From: Arsukibacterium sp. UBA5043
Lineage (GTDB): Bacteria; Pseudomonadota; Gammaproteobacteria; Enterobacterales; Alteromonadaceae
DNA: 64,000 bases
Assembly: GCA_002415085.1 (NCBI GenBank)
Contig: DIBV01000013.1
Coordinates: 62,874 to 126,873, forward strand
Reading direction: 5' to 3'
Shown here: positions 60,586 through 64,000 of the stretch, piece after piece
How the letters are laid out: each line of letters begins with the position of its first letter
Position numbering within the stretch: position 1 is the first letter of the stretch
The notes under the pieces: model-generated
The model's input: only the letters and a program-made list of their open reading frames with translations
What the model was told of the DNA's origin: nothing
Database searches by the model: none
Translations under genes and position numbers: made by a program

Positions 60586-60691
60586 CAGACGGAACTTATA
60601 AGCTAAAGGCGGTTTTAAAGCTGTTAACTCGTCGGCTATCTGAATATAATCCAGCACTTGGTTGTATGTCTGATGTTATTTTCTGAGGCTT

Positions 60692-62260
60692 ATGAAACGG
60701 AATTCAATTCCTGTTGTTGATCTTTTCGCCGGTCCGGGTGGTTTAGGCGAAGGTTTCTCTGCGCTTAATGACGGCAAGTCGTTTCATATAGTAGTATCCG
60801 CTGAAAAAGACCCTGTAGCTCATCTCACCTTACGTTTGCGGGCTTTTTATCGCCTGTTGCGGTCAGAGCGTCCGGAGCTACTTTCAGACTATTACTCCTA
60901 CTGCCACGGCGAAACAACCGAGCCGTACAGCGAAGCTTCCGAATATTTATGGCGAAAAGCCGGTGAAGAAGCGTTATGCATCGAACTCGGCACTGAAACC
61001 GGTAATACCGAGTTAGACAAAGCCATAACTTGTGCTCTTGGTAGCACGCCTAATATTCCGTGGGTATTAATAGGCGGGCCGCCATGCCAGGCTTATTCGC
61101 TGGTTGGCAGAGCACGTAACAAGGGTAAAGCAGACTATAAAGCCGAGGGAGACAACAGACATTTCTTATACAAAGAGTACCTACGTATCATTCAAAGATA
61201 CCGGCCAGCCTTGTTTGTAATGGAAAATGTTAAAGGACTATTGTCTGCCAAAGTGAATGACGGTCTTATTTTTCATGAAATTTTACGCGACCTCGCTTGC
61301 CCGGAACGGGCGATTGAAGGCGTTTCTGACGGCGTGCGGTATAAAATCTTTTCGATGGTGTCTGACCAATCTTTTTCGGCCGATGATGATCCGGCCAAAC
61401 TGGACGCTAACTCTTTTATTATTAAAGCCGAAGATTATGGTATCCCGCAAGCTCGTCATCGTGTGATTTTGGTAGGTGTAAGGGAAGAACAGGTATTCGG
61501 TGCTATGCCCAACCTTGTAAAACAGGCGGAAGTGAGTGTTGAAGACGCAATCGACGAGTTACCAAAGCTTCGCAGTCGTTTAAGCAAACAACCTGATTCT
61601 CCCTGCTTTTGGGCAGACAATGTAGGCAAGATGTTAGATGAATTAGCCGACAGTGCTATTGAATACGCTATGCAAGATATTGCTACTGGTTTAAGACAAG
61701 CAGCAGCTAAGTTACAAGAGCGCTCTGATTATGGTGCAAATGTATACCCAAAAAAGTATGATGCTGAGACAGGTTCTGAGCAGCTAGATGCCTGGTTGAT
61801 AGATAAGAACCTTTCTGTTTGGTTAAATCATGAAAGTCGCTCACATCGAATTGACGATTTAGGCCGTTATGCTTATGCGGCAGTCTTTGCCGAACAACAC
61901 AATAAATCACCAAAAGGGCATGCTGAATTTATGCTCCCAGGCTTGGCGCCAGCTCATAAAAACTGGGAAAGCGGCAAGTTTTCAGATCGCTTCCGGGTGC
62001 AAACACGTCACGGCCCTTCGACTACCATTACCAGCCATATATCAAAAGATGGTCATTACTTTATCCATTATGACCCGGCGCAAAGCCGCAGCTTGACTGT
62101 GCGTGAAGCTGCACGCCTACAAACCTTCCCGGATAATTACTTTTTCCAAGGACCACGGACGGATCAGTTTCATCAGGTTGGTAATGCTGTGCCTCCATTA
62201 CTTGCAAATCAAATCGCCGCTATTGTATGGGATTACATTAACGGCGATAACACAGGTTAA
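60692..62260 (+). CDS. C5-cytosine-specific DNA methyltransferase
   Basis: A 522-residue DNA (cytosine-5) methyltransferase. Motif I VVDLFAGPGGLGEGF (8-22), motif IV with catalytic Cys132 in GGPPCQAYS, motif VI FVMENVKGLLS, motif VIII QARHRVILVG, and motifs IX/X with LTVREAARLQTFPDNYFF and QVGNAVPPLLA are all intact. The region between VIII and IX (about 270-400) is the target-recognition domain. The ATG follows TGAGGCTT. Its stop overlaps that of the convergent AIPR gene (TTAA). It likely protects self DNA within a restriction-like system. The recognition sequence is unknown. Confidence 0.95.
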   Translation: MKRNSIPVVDLFAGPGGLGEGFSALNDGKSFHIVVSAEKDPVAHLTLRLRAFYRLLRSERPELLSDYYSYCHGETTEPYSEASEYLWRKAGEEALCIELGTETGNTELDKAITCALGSTPNIPWVLIGGPPCQAYSLVGRARNKGKADYKAEGDNRHFLYKEYLRIIQRYRPALFVMENVKGLLSAKVNDGLIFHEILRDLACPERAIEGVSDGVRYKIFSMVSDQSFSADDDPAKLDANSFIIKAEDYGIPQARHRVILVGVREEQVFGAMPNLVKQAEVSVEDAIDELPKLRSRLSKQPDSPCFWADNVGKMLDELADSAIEYAMQDIATGLRQAAAKLQERSDYGANVYPKKYDAETGSEQLDAWLIDKNLSVWLNHESRSHRIDDLGRYAYAAVFAEQHNKSPKGHAEFMLPGLAPAHKNWESGKFSDRFRVQTRHGPSTTITSHISKDGHYFIHYDPAQSRSLTVREAARLQTFPDNYFFQGPRTDQFHQVGNAVPPLLANQIAAIVWDYINGDNTG

Positions 62261-63999
62261 ATTTCAAAACCCATTTCTTCTAACTTATTCAAAGTTGCCA
62301 GAGCTACGGCGCATTGTTTGTCAGACGGTATCTTTTTGGGGATCGCAGTACAGGTCTCAAGTATGCCTCGCTCTTTTAGGCTGAGAAGATCTTTACTGGT
62401 TCCCCATGCCAAAGCTGAGCGCCATAGTTCTGAGCCCAGTTTAAAAACTTCAATCTCGGCGTTTACACTCTGATCAAGTTGCGCAGTACGTTTTGCATCT
62501 TTTGATCTGCTTATGGCGAGTTCGTTTGAAATACTTATTTTGTCAGGCTTAAGCATATAATCAGCTTTTCTCTCAGCCACCCATTTCCAACATATTTCTT
62601 TTTTCGCCCATTCCCTTGGATTTTGAAGCCCTTTGGGGGGATTTATAATAACTTCTTGTGAAATTCTACCCGCCTCTAGTAAAGCAATATTTAATTGAGT
62701 TGGTAATGATTGATTTTTCCAGATCCAGTCCAAATCAATAACTTTGTCTATTTCGTTAAGATCAAAAACCAGTTTACTTATGCCATAGGTAACAATATTG
62801 GCCCGACAATCTCCTTCGTACCAATCCGCTTTTGAAACCAAATTTTCCATAGCACGGAATAAGATAACTTTAGCGATATGCCTTCTAAACCATAATTCAT
62901 CAAAAGACTCGCCGTTATTTCCCCATGTTTTACCAATATTTTTTGCAAACTCGGTAAAATTTTTCTGTGCGCCCAAGCTCACAGTATGTGGTAAGCAGCT
63001 AAAGGTATTTTCAATTTTTGCCAGCTCTGTTTTGGTAAAGAACTGGTTCCTCGGAAACTCGGTGTCAAATTTTTTCCGTTCAGCAATGGTTCGACGGGCG
63101 CGTTCGTCAGCATATTGGCCTCTTGCCCGTTCATAAAACCACTTGGTCTCGCGGTATCCCGACTCGCCAGCTGGCGCCAGTAATTTACGTGATAGTCCTT
63201 CCACTCTGACGTGGAAAGGGTGGTTAGCGAAGAAATCAGCCGCGTTAACTTTATTTTGGCTGTTGGCGTACTCAGAAATCTTTGGAACTACTTGCTCAGA
63301 AAGCAAGTTTGGCACTATTGTGAGCTTCATTTGTACATGCACGTTTTTTAGTTGCTGTTCAAACAGCTTTCTGGCCGCATGTAGAGATGCAGTGGTTTGG
63401 CCTCCATTTACAATCTGAAGGTTGCTGGCATTTGACAGGGCGAGGCCATGTTCAGTTTTTTCCAGTTCAATACTATCTGCTGTCGCACTTAAACCGTTGT
63501 TATAGGCAAAGAACATATGGGGCTCGTCTCTGATTGTATCTCTGATACCCTTGTTAACCTTACCTCGCGCTTGCAGAAAACTTCTGACATTTGCTTCAAG
63601 TAATCTTGGTCCCCATTTTTCATAAATGCTTGCCAGTTGCCAGCCCGGTATAACGGCAAGATAGCTCTCAAGGGTGTCACCGCCTGTCGAGGCTTTAAGG
63701 ACAGGTACACTGCCGCCAAAATCGTCGGCGAAGTTTATTACCAGATCCGCTCTTGCCTGCCCTTGCTCAACAAACTGCTTGAGTCGCTTTAGATCCCAAA
63801 CGCTCAGGCTAATTGGTTTATTATCCAATGGCTCCAGGGGCTCGGCATCAGAGCGCGCGTTGAAACTGGCATTCGTGGCAACGATAAATTTAATTTTTTC
63901 TATATTTTGCCATCTAACGCTGATCAATTGAGCAAGACTGAATCCATTACTGCTCTCCTCCAGCGAACTTCTGAAGTTTGCATCTAAACTGGCTTCTAG
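62257..63999 (-). CDS. AIPR-family abortive infection protein (5' end beyond the window)
   Basis: A protein of at least 580 residues visible here; the frame stays open to the right edge, so the start is outside. The AIPR family hallmark is MFFAYNNGLSATADSIEL followed by LQIVNGGQTTASLHAARKLF. Other parts include ISEYANSQNKVNAADFFANHP and RTIAERKKFDTEFPRNQFFTKTELAKIEN. AIPR proteins are linked to phage abortive infection in lactococci and occur in restriction-like loci. It is convergent with the methyltransferase and shares overlapping stops. The biochemical activity is unknown; a nuclease or DNA-sensor role is suspected for relatives. Confidence 0.9.
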   Translation of the reverse strand, partial: LEASLDANFRSSLEESSNGFSLAQLISVRWQNIEKIKFIVATNASFNARSDAEPLEPLDNKPISLSVWDLKRLKQFVEQGQARADLVINFADDFGGSVPVLKASTGGDTLESYLAVIPGWQLASIYEKWGPRLLEANVRSFLQARGKVNKGIRDTIRDEPHMFFAYNNGLSATADSIELEKTEHGLALSNASNLQIVNGGQTTASLHAARKLFEQQLKNVHVQMKLTIVPNLLSEQVVPKISEYANSQNKVNAADFFANHPFHVRVEGLSRKLLAPAGESGYRETKWFYERARGQYADERARRTIAERKKFDTEFPRNQFFTKTELAKIENTFSCLPHTVSLGAQKNFTEFAKNIGKTWGNNGESFDELWFRRHIAKVILFRAMENLVSKADWYEGDCRANIVTYGISKLVFDLNEIDKVIDLDWIWKNQSLPTQLNIALLEAGRISQEVIINPPKGLQNPREWAKKEICWKWVAERKADYMLKPDKISISNELAISRSKDAKRTAQLDQSVNAEIEVFKLGSELWRSALAWGTSKDLLSLKERGILETCTAIPKKIPSDKQCAVALATLNKLEEMGFEI

Positions 64000-64000
64000 G

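Noticed and set aside
1..64000. tRNA, rRNA, CRISPR array, riboswitch or insertion sequence
   Set aside because: I looked for conserved tRNA arms, regularly spaced repeats with spacers, transposase motifs and terminal repeats with target duplications, and saw none that I could support.

Overview
The window reads as chromosomal DNA of a free-living Gram-negative gammaproteobacterium, most likely a marine or aquatic Alteromonadales/Chromatiales relative of the Rheinheimera, Alishewanella or Arsukibacterium kind. This is an inference from the gene content: large TonB-dependent receptors of the Xanthomonas/Caulobacter type, a beta-glucan utilisation locus, a linked srkA-dsbA pair, and many two-component systems. 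Genes are densely packed on both strands, often with 1-4 base overlaps. I saw no rRNA, tRNA, CRISPR array or insertion sequence.

Left part (1-12 kb): a polysaccharide utilisation locus, best explained as laminarin/beta-1,3-glucan use. It holds the C-terminal end of a secreted protein with tandem carbohydrate-binding-like modules, a TonB-dependent receptor, a GH3 exo-glucosidase lipoprotein coupled to a FucP-type sugar permease, and a divergent operon of GH1 beta-glucosidase, GPH-family symporter and LacI-type repressor. A textbook LacI-family palindrome lies in the divergent promoter. The 390-base gap after the receptor holds a terminator pair and a structured repeat-like element.

Middle (12-43 kb): mostly chromosomal housekeeping and accessory transcription units. 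In order: a chemoreceptor; aldo/keto reductase; DUF3617 protein; dGTPase-like hydrolase; a DesKR-type two-component system divergent from a hydrolase-ABC exporter operon with two matching palindromes between them; a LemA operon; an NtrC-type two-component system facing a small lipoprotein; an SDR enzyme; a LytTR membrane regulator divergent from an acyltransferase; a Fur-box-controlled iron uptake pair (PepSY protein and siderophore receptor); a MocR regulator divergent from GNAT and PaiB-like genes; an AtoE-like transporter; a glycerate-kinase-like P-loop kinase; an ECF sigma factor with a membrane partner divergent from a secreted amidohydrolase; a superinfection-immunity family protein; a metallo-beta-lactamase lipoprotein; and a retropepsin-like protease.

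43-50 kb has a plasmid-like flavour: a KfrA-like coiled-coil protein, topoisomerase III, a cyclophilin with a sortase-like C-terminal tail, and a ParA ATPase overlapping a ribbon-helix-helix-like protein. 50-58 kb returns to chromosomal genes (DUF3010, ccoG, srkA, dsbA, DUF4920, a porin-like barrel) but includes a cytoplasmic-type peptidoglycan amidase fused in one operon to a small lipoprotein, which looks like an effector-immunity pair.

Right end (58-64 kb) looks like a defence island: a HipB/HipA toxin-antitoxin module with a regularly spaced four-palindrome operator array, a small unknown protein, a C5-cytosine DNA methyltransferase, and a convergent AIPR-family abortive-infection gene that runs off the window. 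AIPR plus cytosine methyltransferase suggests a larger restriction-like system (Z1/MORC-ATPase type) continuing beyond the right edge.
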